Positions 9,985 through 18,835 of a stretch of 64,000 nt of DNA are shown here, piece after piece (position 1 is the stretch's first letter; each line of letters starts with the position of its first letter). The position numbers were made by a program, and so were the translations under genes. Source of the DNA: G965232465 sp965276005 (GTDB lineage Bacteria > Pseudomonadota > Alphaproteobacteria > JAQWUY01); NCBI GenBank assembly GCA_965276005.1, contig OZ254962.1, positions 1,798,001 to 1,862,000 on the forward strand, written 5' to 3'. The notes under the pieces are model-generated. The model ran no database searches and had not been told where the DNA came from. It saw only the letters and a program-made list of their open reading frames with translations.

Positions 9985-11169
9985 ATGCTAGAAAACTTAC
10001 AACCACAACCCATACCAGAACTGTTTACATTGGTACAACAATACGCCGAAGATACCCGTTCCCTTAAAATGGATTTGGGACTGGGCATGTTTTGTAACGC
10101 AGACGGCATTACGCCCATTTTTTCTGCGGTAAAAAAGGCAGAAAGCCGTATTACCGACACGGAAATCACCAAAGCATACGGCTCTTTAACAGGCAATGCC
10201 CAATTTCGCAAGTCATTTGGGGCATTGGTACTGGGCGATGATTTTGATTTTTCCCGTGTTGCCAGTGCTGCAACGCCCGGTGGCACAGGGGCATTGTATA
10301 TGCTCCTCAATATAATACACGGTGCCCATCCGAACGCCACTTTTTGGATTCCCAATGTCACATGGGTAAACCACCAGACCCAAGCGGAAAAAATCGGCTT
10401 AAAAGTAAAACCATACACATATTACAACGCCACTGCCAACGCCTTGGATTTTCACGCTATAAAATCCGATTTAAACACCGTTAAGTCACACGATGTGGTA
10501 TTAGTGCACGGGTGCTGTCAAAACCCATCAGGCATTGATTTATCTCCGTTACAATGGCAGGAATTAACCGCTTTTTTCAACGACAAAGGTGTAACACCGA
10601 TGGTCGACATAGCCTATCAAGGATTTGCCACAGGGCTTGATGAAGATGCACAGGGCATGCGGTATATGGTAACCCATTCGCCACAGTCGTTTGTGTTGGC
10701 ATCTGGGTCTAAAAACTTTGGACTGTACAAAGAACGCATTGGACTTGCTATGGTCATATCAAATCCGACAACCGCCCCCATAACACAAAGCCATTTGGCA
10801 CAGATTTCCCGTTTATGTTGGTCCATGCCCCCAGATCACGGTGCCAAAGTGATCGATACTATTTTGTGCGATGCACATCTGCGGGCGGAGTGGTCGGCGG
10901 AACTGGACGATATGCGGGCGTATGTAAAACAATTACGCACACAATTACGGGACACATTCCACACCTATACCAACAGCCAAGATTTCCACTTTTTGACCGA
11001 ACAAAACGGTATGTTCAGCCTGTTGCCTATTACAGCCGAACAAACAGTACAGCTGAAAAAAGAATATGCCATATATATGCTACCATCTGGTCGCACCAGC
11101 ATTGCATCTATAAAGGCAGACCTCATAGAATACTTCGTAAAATCATTTTTGGCGGTAACCCGTAATTAA
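9985..11169 (+). CDS. Aspartate/aromatic aminotransferase (AspC/TyrB type)
   Basis: PLP enzyme of fold type I, 394 residues, close to the AspC/TyrB subgroup: a GxYRDEDG-like N-terminus (GLGMFCNADGITPIF), the ATPGGTGALY segment, VDIAYQGFATGLDEDA with the ring-contacting Asp and Tyr, the PLP lysine in SGSKNFGLYKERIG, and the carboxylate-binding arginine near the C-terminus (LPSGRTSI). I place the start at 9985, preceded by AAAGGA; an upstream in-frame start at 9949 lacks a ribosome site. Members transaminate dicarboxylic amino acids and their sulfur analogues (cysteine sulfinate, cysteate). It is divergent from the FAH gene. Confidence 0.93.
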   Translation: MLENLQPQPIPELFTLVQQYAEDTRSLKMDLGLGMFCNADGITPIFSAVKKAESRITDTEITKAYGSLTGNAQFRKSFGALVLGDDFDFSRVASAATPGGTGALYMLLNIIHGAHPNATFWIPNVTWVNHQTQAEKIGLKVKPYTYYNATANALDFHAIKSDLNTVKSHDVVLVHGCCQNPSGIDLSPLQWQELTAFFNDKGVTPMVDIAYQGFATGLDEDAQGMRYMVTHSPQSFVLASGSKNFGLYKERIGLAMVISNPTTAPITQSHLAQISRLCWSMPPDHGAKVIDTILCDAHLRAEWSAELDDMRAYVKQLRTQLRDTFHTYTNSQDFHFLTEQNGMFSLLPITAEQTVQLKKEYAIYMLPSGRTSIASIKADLIEYFVKSFLAVTRN

Positions 11170-11367
11170 GAAGTGGTTCCCAAAAACTAGATAAAATATC
11201 TGTTTTAATGTATTAATGCCACATTATCTGTATACGGTCACTGTGAAGTACCACTGTCAACAACATACTTTTTCGAGAACATTCTTTATGTTTGGCGATG
11301 CCATAATCCCTGTAATACAAATGGTTTCTACACTATTTATATGTGCCGTTGCACTGAATAGTCATCA

Positions 11368-11389
11368 TAAGGGGGCACAGCCCCCCTAA
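11368..11389. terminator. Candidate bidirectional terminator hairpin, copy 1
   Basis: TAAGGGGGC-ACA-GCCCCCCTA, a strong GC stem with a three-base loop between the aminotransferase and the adhesin remnant. A T-rich stretch follows on the plus strand (TAATTTTG), so it fits best as terminator for the rightward aminotransferase transcript; it may also serve the leftward adhesin remnant. The same hairpin recurs at 48656-48677. Confidence 0.55.
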
Positions 11390-11418
11390 TTTTGTATGTG
11401 GTGTAAAACCAAATATTA

Positions 11419-12392
11419 TTATCGTGTACGCCAGTATGTAACCACATTTGCGGTGCCTGCTTTGTATTTACCATCAGCAGTTGCCCCAAATGTAAAGGTA
11501 AACCTTACCGCTTTGTTAGCATTTTTGCCCGAGCTCTGAATGAATACATCGTTGCCGGGGGCAATGCGTGTTCTTGCAGCAGATGATATTATGGATGCTA
11601 TGGTGTTAGCAGCCATGCACCCCATGTGTTGCCGCCGCTGTTTTGTTGCCTAGTATTCGATGTACCAAAGGCAAATTTAAAGCCGGCGTATACATTCGTT
11701 TGTGCCGATGACGATTTCGGTTTGTCGTATTCGCCCCGAATCGTTATGATACTGTTCGGTTTAAATTCTAAAATTAATTTATTCCCCTGTTCGACCTTGT
11801 CGGCAACGCCATCGAATTTATAGGTGTTTAAACCGATATTCAGGGTATCTGTAACAGTGCCTTTGGCGGTCATATCGAAGCCTTTCATAACCTTTCGCCC
11901 TAAAATAACCGCACTGCCCATAGGACGATACATATTTGCCGATAGATCGAATCCCCCAGTTTTTAACTCGAGACCAAGCGATAAGCGTTTATAGGCTTTA
12001 TTGCCGAATGTATAAAACTTGCCGGCACCGTCTTTGCTGTCGATAAATATATTTGCCCCTATAAGGGTGGTTCTGGCATCATTGATAGCGTTACGGGTAC
12101 CAAAGCCAATATTAAAAGTGTTTTCCGCCCCCTTGCGGCGTAAAGAGGTTTGTAGGTACCGGACGGCACTCTTGTTTTCCCGCAACACCTTAAAGGCAGT
12201 TAAATCATAACTGAGTTTTTTGTTTGTATAGCCAAAGCCGCCCTCGAGCCATTGAAAGATACCTTTTTTGTTGACCGAATCGACCAATACGCCGCCGGTA
12301 CGACTGACTACTGTATCCGTGTCGTTGGTTAATATAGGGGTTGCCCATGTCAGTACAACCGCACTTGTGCTGATAAGAAATATTTTTTTCAT
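11419..12392 (-). pseudogene. Inverse autotransporter (intimin/invasin-like) adhesin, internally deleted
   Basis: Copy 1 of the adhesin gene at 45721. The first 248 codons from the ATG at 12392 (signal peptide and beta-barrel domain) are nearly identical to copy 2, with ribosome site AAAGGAT. After the codons for NTWGAW, sequence jumps to the last about 60 codons of the long gene in another frame: the 292-codon open frame stops at 11598, and the C-terminal piece (VRFTFTFGATADGKY...) is read in a frame that spans 11419-11625. The breakpoint matches two CATGG sites in copy 2 (about 46495 and 48354), so a short-repeat deletion explains it. It could still make a barrel-only outer-membrane protein of about 264 residues without passenger. 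Upstream start at 12476 is less likely because it overlaps the promoter. Confidence 0.85.
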
Positions 12393-12448
12393 TGTCAAAA
12401 ATCCTTTGTAAAAAAACCAGTTGTTAAAAATGTACACTCTGTAAGTGT

Positions 12449-12476
12449 AACATATTTTTTTTTTTTTCGGTGTCAA
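12449..12476 (-). promoter_or_regulatory. Adhesin promoter copy 1 with A13 spacer
   Basis: On the minus strand TTGACA (12476-12471), then CGG-complement CCG and a run of 13 A (12467-12455), then TATGTT (12454-12449) as the -10 with a 16-base spacer. In copy 2 the -10 is TATACT at 17 bases. The homopolymer inside the spacer makes promoter spacing slippage-prone. Confidence 0.65.
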
Positions 12477-12708
12477 GGTTTTTTTCGATATTTTTTAATA
12501 TTTTTTCATTTCTATTTTTTGTTGTTTAGTTGAAACCTACAAAAGTATACATAACCATAGGGTATGGCTTGGCAAGCTTCATGGTGGGGGCGTCCCAATC
12601 GGACTCCCCCCCATTAGAAAATGCGTGTATAAGATGTAAAATTTTACTTTTTGGTGTATGCGTATTATGCTTTTTTTGGCTGTATCAGGGTGGTTTTGTG
12701 CATAACTC
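12477..12708. other. Intergenic region between adhesin remnant and icd
   Basis: Upstream part of the duplicated segment (to about 12638), with a G-rich/C-rich pair (GGGGGCGTCC and CTCCCCCC, about 12586-12612) that could form a hairpin, followed by short unique sequence up to the icd stop. No gene is seen. Confidence 0.4.
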
Positions 12709-13923
12709 TTATGCCATAGCTTTTTGCAAACGGCTGTCCAGTTCGTCTAAAAAGGCGTTGGTGGTCATGTATTGCTGCGTATTGCCGACCAGCAATGCCA
12801 AGTCTTTAGTCATTTTGCCGTCTTCTACGGCTTCGATACAGATGCGTTCTAGGGTATCGGCAAAGTGTACCACTTCTGGTGTGCCGTCAAATTCGCCCCG
12901 ATATTTTAACCCCCGAGTCCATGCGAAAATCGATGCAATCGGGTTTGTGGAAGTTTCCTTGCCTTGCTGGTGCTGGCGGTAGTGGCGGGTTACCGTCCCG
13001 TGTGCCGCCTCAGATTCAATGGTCTTGCCATCGGGGGTCATCAGTACAGAAGTCATCAAGCCAAGCGATCCAAAACCCTGTGCCACAATGTCCGATTGTA
13101 CATCGCCATCATAGTTTTTGCACGCCCACAAGAAATCCCCTTCGGACTTAATGGCAAACGCCACCAAGTCGTCAATCAGGCGGTGTTCGTACCAGATGCC
13201 CAGTGCATCGAATTGGGCTTTGTAGTCCGCATCAAAAATGTCTTGGAACAGGTCTTTAAACCGCCCATCATAGGCTTTCATAATGGTGTTTTTGGTCGAC
13301 AGCAAACAGGGCACCTTGCGGGAAATGGCATAGTTAAAACACGCATGGGCAAAGCCACGAATACTGTCATCTGTGTTGTACATCGACATGGCAACGCCGC
13401 CGCCTTCGAAACTAAATACCTCCCGTTCGATGGCTTCTCCGCCGTCCTCTGGTGCAAATTTAACGGTCAATTTGCCCGCCCCCGGTACCACAAAATCGGT
13501 CGCCCGATACTGATCCCCAAACGCATGGCGGGCAACAATAATCGGTTTTTTCCACCCCGGCACATAACGGGGAATATTAGAACATACAATCGGCTCCCGA
13601 AACACTGTCCCCCCCAAGATGTTACGAATGGTACCATTCGGCGACCGCCACATGGATTTCAGCCCAAACTCTTCCACCCGGGCTTCATCAGGGGTAATGG
13701 TCGCACACTTGACGCCCACTCCGTATTGCTTGACCGCACGGGCACAATCAACGGTGATGTGATCGTCCGTTGCGTCCCGTTTTTGAATACTGAGGTCATA
13801 GTATTTTAAATCCACATCTAAATACGGCAAGATTAACTTATTCTTAATAAAGTCCCATATAATACGGGTCATTTCATCGCCATCTATTTCCACAATCGGG
13901 TTTTTCACTTTAATTTTTGACAT
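12709..13923 (-). CDS. icd: NADP-dependent isocitrate dehydrogenase
   Basis: TCA-cycle enzyme converting isocitrate and NADP to 2-oxoglutarate, CO2 and NADPH. At 404 residues it is the homodimeric eukaryote-like type common in alphaproteobacteria, not the E. coli type. Motifs: VEIDGDEMTRIIW at the start, the isocitrate-binding KSMWRSPNGTIRNILGGTVFREPI (Ser and Arg ligands; residues about 93-116), the magnesium-binding DDLVAFAIKSEGDFLWACKNYDGDVQSD segment, and AAHGTVTRHYRQHQ for NADP. The start is taken at 13923 (MSKIKVKNP); the upstream extension to 14019 has no family match. Probably monocistronic. Confidence 0.96.
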   Translation of the reverse strand: MSKIKVKNPIVEIDGDEMTRIIWDFIKNKLILPYLDVDLKYYDLSIQKRDATDDHITVDCARAVKQYGVGVKCATITPDEARVEEFGLKSMWRSPNGTIRNILGGTVFREPIVCSNIPRYVPGWKKPIIVARHAFGDQYRATDFVVPGAGKLTVKFAPEDGGEAIEREVFSFEGGGVAMSMYNTDDSIRGFAHACFNYAISRKVPCLLSTKNTIMKAYDGRFKDLFQDIFDADYKAQFDALGIWYEHRLIDDLVAFAIKSEGDFLWACKNYDGDVQSDIVAQGFGSLGLMTSVLMTPDGKTIESEAAHGTVTRHYRQHQQGKETSTNPIASIFAWTRGLKYRGEFDGTPEVVHFADTLERICIEAVEDGKMTKDLALLVGNTQQYMTTNAFLDELDSRLQKAMA

Positions 13924-14028
13924 GTGTCTCTCCAAATTCAAACGGTTACAAAAAATTCGCCTGCAGCATACCACAAAATCGCTCAATGGTAAATGTAAAT
14001 TTAAGGGTGTAGGCAACATTTAAAAATG

Positions 14029-14544
14029 TTATGCTACTATGGCTCTATCTTCTTTAAACACGGTGCGAATGGAAGTGTCTATAGTGCCGTTGATACCGTA
14101 AAAATGTAGCGATATGGCAATGTCATTAGAGGTGTTTATCATGCGGTGTACATCTGTGCCGTCTGGAGTCAGCGATACCATCGCCCCCGGGGTGTAGGTG
14201 GCGGTGTGTTTGTATATGCCTTGTGCTGTGTATCTGTCCTCGTCCAAAGTGCCTTGATACATGGCAAAGGTGCAAAAACATTTGTGATTGTGAATCGGTG
14301 TTACCGCCTGTGGTGCCCAAATGAGAACCTGCACTGACCACGGGTTTTTGCCCGTGTGGGTGTGCAAGGTGATTTTGTTGTATCCGTGTTTTATATCGGC
14401 ACATATGTCCACACCGTCCAGTAAATGCCGGCACCGCAACACAGGGGGCAAACGGTGTTGTAAAAACCCCCCGACCAATGCTACATCGGTTATGTCGCCC
14501 AAAGCCGATAAATTGCCAATAAATTGTTTTAATACAGTGTTCAT
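14029..14544 (-). CDS. Cysteine-dioxygenase-like cupin enzyme
   Basis: A 171-residue beta-barrel (cupin) protein of the cysteine dioxygenase type I family, iron-dependent enzymes that oxidise cysteine to cysteine sulfinate; some members act on 3-mercaptopropionate. Two iron-ligand histidines are in TPIHNHKCF, followed by the family-type MYQGTLDEDRY, and the third is in DVHRMIN. A GAGG ribosome site lies eight bases before the ATG. It is divergent from an Lrp-family regulator, suggesting amino-acid control. Cysteine sulfinate made here could be transaminated by the AspC-type enzyme at 9985 to release sulfite; this is inference. Confidence 0.8.
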   Translation of the reverse strand: MNTVLKQFIGNLSALGDITDVALVGGFLQHRLPPVLRCRHLLDGVDICADIKHGYNKITLHTHTGKNPWSVQVLIWAPQAVTPIHNHKCFCTFAMYQGTLDEDRYTAQGIYKHTATYTPGAMVSLTPDGTDVHRMINTSNDIAISLHFYGINGTIDTSIRTVFKEDRAIVA

Positions 14545-14756
14545 AGTTATACCTCAATGTTTGTATATGTGGTATAATATTCTCAAAAAACCGTAGAAAA
14601 GTAAATATTTTATGTACTTGCAGACAAAAATAAGGTAATATTTTCTTTATATACGATCTTTTAGAAAAATTTTTTATAATGCTTATGAGGGGAATAGGTA
14701 AAATAGAAAAATATTTTATGCCCCACCCCATATATATCAGACAAGGAATACAAACT

Positions 14757-15218
14757 ATGCACTTAGACCACACAGATTTAAAAATTTTATCCATATTACA
14801 AAGCGATTGCACCGCCCCGTTAAACCATATATCAAAACAAGTAAACCTGTCGCCCACGCCTTGTTGGCGGCGGATTAAGCGGTTGGAAGAATTAGGGGTC
14901 ATACTAGGCAAGGTCGCCCTCATAGACGGTGCCAAAGTCCAGCGAGGCACAGTGGTGTTCGTCAACATCCGCACCAACGAACACAATCAACAATGGCTGG
15001 AATACTTCCGCAAAACCGTGTTGCCTATTCCCGAAGTCATGGAGGCATACCGCATGGCAGGACAATGGGACTATTTACTAAAAGTACAAGTACAAGACCT
15101 GCCTCATTTCGACAGATTTTACAAATATTTGGTCAGCCAAATAGATTTATACGATGTGACTTCGACCTTTGCTATGGAGCATATGAAGTATACGACAAAG
15201 GTAGAGCTGGAGATGTAG
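14757..15218 (+). CDS. Lrp/AsnC family transcriptional regulator
   Basis: A 153-residue Lrp-type regulator: N-terminal helix-turn-helix (HISKQVNLSPTPCWRRIKRL, residues about 25-44) and C-terminal RAM/AsnC ligand domain (EVMEAYRMAGQWDYLLKVQV). The start at 14757 (MHLDHTDL) follows AAGGA; the longer frame from 14679 adds 26 residues with no family match. Divergent from the cysteine-dioxygenase-like gene across about 210 AT-rich bases, so it most likely controls that gene, perhaps in response to cysteine. Confidence 0.9.
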   Translation: MHLDHTDLKILSILQSDCTAPLNHISKQVNLSPTPCWRRIKRLEELGVILGKVALIDGAKVQRGTVVFVNIRTNEHNQQWLEYFRKTVLPIPEVMEAYRMAGQWDYLLKVQVQDLPHFDRFYKYLVSQIDLYDVTSTFAMEHMKYTTKVELEM

Positions 15219-15236
15219 AAAATTAAATTGGCAACT

Positions 15237-15265
15237 TGACATAATTTCTGTTTTATGGTGTATTG
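15237..15265 (+). promoter_or_regulatory. Candidate sigma70 promoter for methyltransferase genes
   Basis: TTGACA (15237-15242), 17-base spacer, TGTATT (15260-15265; two mismatches to TATAAT). It lies about 105 bases upstream of the first methyltransferase ATG, in AT-rich DNA. The -35 match is perfect; the -10 is weak, so this is tentative. Confidence 0.4.
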
Positions 15266-15371
15266 TTCCATCACGAGTAAAAATTTATTTTTTTATTGTT
15301 GCTATGTGCAAAACTAGCGTAATGGTCTTTTAGGTTTGTGGGGCTGATGGGTCTTTGGTTTGGAATATATC

Positions 15372-16210
15372 ATGGATTATATGAATCGAGTATTTTTTGA
15401 GGACTCTAGGAACATGCAACATGTTCCAGATAACAGCGTTGATCTCATTGTAACCAGTCCCCCCTATTTTAATATTAAAGATTACTCTATGGATGGCTAC
15501 CAATCCAAAAAAGTTTCAGAATCTATGCAAAACCAAATTGGTGATATTAATAATTATGACCAATACATAGAAAGTATGTTGTCTGTCTGGAAGGAATGTT
15601 ATCGTGTTCTTGCCCCTAATGGAAAAATGGTTATTAACACACCTTTAATGCCAATGCTGAAAAAAGACTTAAATACGCACTATAATAGGCATATTTTTGA
15701 CATAAATAGTGATATTCAACATTCTGTTTTACATGGTACAAAATTTTATTTACTGGATATATATATATTTGGAATAGGACAAATCCGTCAAAAAAATTGA
15801 TGTTTGGTAGTTATCCATATCCGAGAAATTTTTATGCTCAAAACACAATTGAATTTATAACTGTATATGTCAAAGATGGAAAACCCAAAAAAGTTACATG
15901 CCCCGAAATTAAACAAAAGAGTAAATTAACGCAAAAAGAATGGGTCGAATACACTAAGCAAATATGGAATATTCCAATACCCAATAAAAATGATTTAGCC
16001 TTTGGGGCACATTCTGCCATTATGCCCGAAGAAATTGTACGGCGGTGCGTTAAATTATACACTTTCGTTAACGGTGTTGTATTAGACCCATTTACAGGTT
16101 CTGGCACTACTTTAAAAGTAGCAAAAGAAATGCAAAGGAAATATATCGGTTATGAAATCTCTGACTCGTATGCAGATATAATTGATTTAAAGGTAAATTC
16201 TATGTTATAG
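15372..16210 (+). pseudogene. N4/N6 DNA methyltransferase, frameshifted at an (AT)6 repeat
   Basis: A beta-class DNA methyltransferase (DNA methylase N-4/N-6 family) carried in two frames. The first, 15372-15800, has the catalytic TSPPYFNIKDY motif; the second, 15797-16210, has the SAM-binding LDPFTGSGTTLKVA motif near its end. Reading frame 2 upstream of 15797 gives WNRTNPSKKLMFGSYPYPRN, the expected continuation, and the frames cross at an (AT)6 tract at 15757-15768. Loss of one AT unit would fuse them into a protein of about 278 residues. Both halves look intact otherwise, so this may be a phase-variable OFF state rather than decay. Very AT-rich, unlike its neighbours. Confidence 0.8.
15757..15768 (+). 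repeat. (AT)6 dinucleotide tract at the frameshift point
   Basis: Six AT units inside the methyltransferase coding sequence, exactly where the reading frame is lost. Five units would place the downstream catalytic half in frame. Confidence 0.85.
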
Positions 16211-16217
16211 TCTGGTT

Positions 16218-16994
16218 ATGTTAGAAATAAATAAAATATACCATATGGACTGTATAAAATTCTTGCAAAAAATAGACAATGCAAGCATAGATTTAGCAGT
16301 GCTTGATCCACCCTATAATATGTCGAAGGCAGATTGGGACATATTTAAATGTCACGATGATTTTTTGAATTTTTCATATCAATGGATTGACCTTATTATA
16401 GACAAGTTGAAAAATACGGGGAGCTTGTATATATTCAACACACCTTATAATTCTGCTTTTATATTGCAGTATTTAGTTTCAAAAGGATTGATTTTTCAAA
16501 ATTGGATTACTTGGGATAAACGGGATGGTTTAGGGTACTCAAAGAGTAAATTTGCCAATGGTCAAGAAACTATACTTTTTTTTGTCAAGTCCAATAAACA
16601 TACCTTTAATGCTGAGGATATAAGAATACCGTATGAATCAACTTCTCGTATTGCACATGCCAGTAAAAAGGGTATTTTAAAAAACGGGAAGCGGTGGTTT
16701 CCAAACTCTAACGGAAAATTATGTGGTGAAGTGTGGCATTTTTCCAGCCAAAGACATAAACAAAAAGTAAATGGCAAGACACCTAAACTAAAACATATAA
16801 CGCCTAAACCTATTGACTTGGTTCATAGAATTATCAAAGCCAGTAGTAATGAAAATGATATTGTTTTAGATTGTTTCGTAGGCAGCGGAACCACTGCAAT
16901 AGCTTCTTTTCAACTTAATCGTAATTTTTTGTGTGCCGATCAAAACATAGAATATGTAAAATTAGCAAATGAAAGGCTGAAAAATGGATTATGA
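16218..16994 (+). CDS. Adenine-specific DNA methyltransferase (DPPY type)
   Basis: A 258-residue SAM-dependent DNA methyltransferase. The catalytic motif DPPYNMSKADWD (residues about 30-41) is of the type seen in M.MboII/DpnA-like N6-adenine enzymes, and the SAM motif DCFVGSGTTAIASF is C-terminal, so it is a beta-class permuted enzyme. It starts seven bases after the frameshifted methyltransferase, and overlaps the next small ORF by 11 bases, forming a compact AT-rich three-gene unit. Paired methyltransferases often protect the two strands of an asymmetric site; no recognisable restriction enzyme is present. Target sequence unknown. Confidence 0.9.
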   Translation: MLEINKIYHMDCIKFLQKIDNASIDLAVLDPPYNMSKADWDIFKCHDDFLNFSYQWIDLIIDKLKNTGSLYIFNTPYNSAFILQYLVSKGLIFQNWITWDKRDGLGYSKSKFANGQETILFFVKSNKHTFNAEDIRIPYESTSRIAHASKKGILKNGKRWFPNSNGKLCGEVWHFSSQRHKQKVNGKTPKLKHITPKPIDLVHRIIKASSNENDIVLDCFVGSGTTAIASFQLNRNFLCADQNIEYVKLANERLKNGL

Positions 16995-17238
16995 TATAGA
17001 ATTTATTAAAAGTTTTAGTGTTGGAAATAGAGCGTTAGAATTTTTGTACGACAGATTAAAATCTGACAAATATAGAGGGGCTCATAAATCGCAACACAAT
17101 AGAATAGATTTGGATACCATACTTATTGTATTGGAACAATTGGACAAAATTGCATTAAAATACAGAGATAATATACTCTATTCCACCAAAAACAAACAGG
17201 TTATGAAAGATTATAATATTAAACTAAATGAAGTGTAA
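16984..17238 (+). CDS. Small hypothetical protein in methyltransferase cluster
   Basis: An 84-residue protein of no recognised family, starting inside the end of the methyltransferase gene (11-base overlap), which implies translational coupling. It is rich in Lys, Asp and Ile with no signal peptide or membrane segment; residues 8-30 (FSVGNRALEFLYDRLKSDKY) and 41-65 look helical. By position it could be the stump of a restriction endonuclease or a small accessory protein of the system. No nuclease motif is visible. Confidence 0.6.
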   Translation: MDYDIEFIKSFSVGNRALEFLYDRLKSDKYRGAHKSQHNRIDLDTILIVLEQLDKIALKYRDNILYSTKNKQVMKDYNIKLNEV

Positions 17239-17277
17239 CATTGATATAAAAGTATCGAAACATCGTATTTTTCAAAA

Positions 17278-18018
17278 TCAAATATGCCCCCCCACATAAA
17301 ATTCCGGTGTTACACGGATAAAGTCCCGCACATAATCGCTGGCGGGGTTTTTGATGATGTTTTCTGGGGTATCGAATTGTTCTATTGTGCCGTTGTGCAT
17401 GATGGCGATTTTGTCTGCCATGTTTAGGGCTTCGTCTTGGTCGTGGGTTACTAGGATGCTGGCGATGCCTACTTGTTTTTGTAGGTCTAGGGTCGATTGG
17501 CGTAACGATTCCCGCACTTGGGTGTCTAGGGCGGAAAACGGTTCGTCTAATAACAACAATCTTGGGCGGATGGCTAATGCCCGTGCCATGGCTACCCGTT
17601 GTTTTTGTCCGCCGGACAGTTGGCTGGGGTATCGGTCGGCTAGGTGGGGAATGTGTACCATGTCCAGCATATGGGCGACTGTGTGTTGTATGTTGCGTTT
17701 GGCAACGCCCCGCATTTTTAAGCCAAAACCCACATTGTCGGCTACGCTCATGTGCGGAAACAGGGCATAGTCTTGAAACACAAAGCCAAACTCCCGTTTT
17801 TGTGGCGATACAAGGGTGATGTCCTGCCCATCGGCGATAACCTGTCCACTGCTTAGCGATTCCAAGCCGGCAACAATCCTTAATAAGGTGGTTTTACCCG
17901 ATCCAGACGCCCCAAGCAACGCCACCATTTCGCCTTTGTCGATCTGTAACGACACGCTTTTTAGAGCGTGAAACCCGTTCGGATATATTTTTTCAATTTC
18001 TGCAATCTGTAATGTCAT
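17278..18018 (-). CDS. cysA: ABC transporter ATP-binding protein, sulfate type (CysA-like)
   Basis: ATPase subunit energising the permease pair encoded just upstream. Walker A GASGSGKTT (residues about 36-44), Q-loop FQDYALFPH, signature LSGGQKQRVAMARAL, Walker B LLLLDEP and switch histidine VTHD are all present. At 246 residues it lacks the C-terminal TOBE/regulatory domain usual for CysA (about 330-360 residues). Last gene of cysT-cysW-cysA, 16 bases after cysW. Because the partner permeases are CysT/CysW-like, sulfate or thiosulfate is the best guess for the substrate; molybdate or tungstate is the alternative. Confidence 0.85.
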   Translation of the reverse strand: MTLQIAEIEKIYPNGFHALKSVSLQIDKGEMVALLGASGSGKTTLLRIVAGLESLSSGQVIADGQDITLVSPQKREFGFVFQDYALFPHMSVADNVGFGLKMRGVAKRNIQHTVAHMLDMVHIPHLADRYPSQLSGGQKQRVAMARALAIRPRLLLLDEPFSALDTQVRESLRQSTLDLQKQVGIASILVTHDQDEALNMADKIAIMHNGTIEQFDTPENIIKNPASDYVRDFIRVTPEFYVGGHI

Positions 18019-18034
18019 GGGTATACTTTCTGTT

Positions 18035-18832
18035 TTATGGATATTTCTTTTCTACCTTGTTGCGAATAACCAGTGTTACACAGGCTAGTAAAGCCAACAC
18101 GGTTGCCGCCGCAAATGCCCCTGTTACATTGTTGTCAAAATATAACAACTGTACTTGTAGCGGTAAAGTCATGGTTTCGCCCCGTATCATCCCCGATACC
18201 ACACTGACCGCCCCAAATTCGCCCATCACTCGAGCATTGGCAAGGATGATACCATACAGCAATCCCCACTTGATATTCGGTAAGGTTACGAACCAAAACA
18301 CTTTCAATCCGTTCGCCCCTAATGTTAAGCCCGCCTCTTCTTGGCTGATGCCTTGTTGTTCCATGACTGGTACCACACTGCGGACAATAAACGGGCAAGA
18401 CACAAACAACGATACCAAGCCAATACCTATCACATTAAACATCAATTGAATATCATACGGTGATAAATATTTGCCCAGCATACCATAGTTGCCATATAAC
18501 AACAAATACGCCAACCCTGCCACAATCGGCGATATGGAAAACGGCATTTCGATAAGGGTCATTAACCATTTTGCCCCCCGCACTCGATGTTTGGCAATCA
18601 CCCAAGCGGCACAGACACCAAAGATAATGTTTATGGGTAAAATAATCGCACTTACCAACAGGGTTAGGCGAATGGCAAGCATCGTATCCCTGTCGCTTAT
18701 CGCATCGATATACGCCCCGATGCCATCGGCAAACGCTCGCTGAAATATGGCAAATACGGGCAGCCCCAACACCAATACCGCAAATGTTACGGCAATAAAA
18801 ATCAAAGTATATTTTGTATACGGGTGTGTCAT
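18035..18832 (-). CDS. cysW: Sulfate/thiosulfate ABC permease CysW-like
   Basis: A 265-residue inner-membrane permease with six hydrophobic segments. It matches CysW in the EMPFSISPIVAGLAYLLLYG region, the EAA loop (EEAGLTLGANGLKVFWFVTL, residues about 167-186) contacting the ATPase, and the GEFGAVSVVSGMIRGETMTL stretch. It follows cysT by three bases. Together with CysT it forms the channel; no periplasmic binding protein gene is adjacent. Confidence 0.9.
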   Translation of the reverse strand: MTHPYTKYTLIFIAVTFAVLVLGLPVFAIFQRAFADGIGAYIDAISDRDTMLAIRLTLLVSAIILPINIIFGVCAAWVIAKHRVRGAKWLMTLIEMPFSISPIVAGLAYLLLYGNYGMLGKYLSPYDIQLMFNVIGIGLVSLFVSCPFIVRSVVPVMEQQGISQEEAGLTLGANGLKVFWFVTLPNIKWGLLYGIILANARVMGEFGAVSVVSGMIRGETMTLPLQVQLLYFDNNVTGAFAAATVLALLACVTLVIRNKVEKKYP

Positions 18833-18835
18833 GCT

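Larger units (their letters stand above)
11240..12638 (-). repeat. Inverted duplicate segment, copy 1 (collapsed adhesin locus)
   Basis: On the minus strand this segment matches the region at about 45472-48802, from an upstream block (ACATCTTATACACGCATT then a GGGGGG-rich stretch) through promoter, gene ends and a 3-prime flank including the GGGGGC/GCCCCC hairpin and a TTGTTGACAG block. Similarity stops abruptly at both ends. The two copies lie in opposite orientation with about 33 kb between them. Copy 1 lacks about 1.86 kb of the gene interior. Confidence 0.85.

Noticed and set aside
12964..13809. 281-residue plus-strand frame inside icd
   Set aside because: It is antisense to a fully recognised isocitrate dehydrogenase and its translation is rich in His/Arg/Pro typical of a shadow frame.
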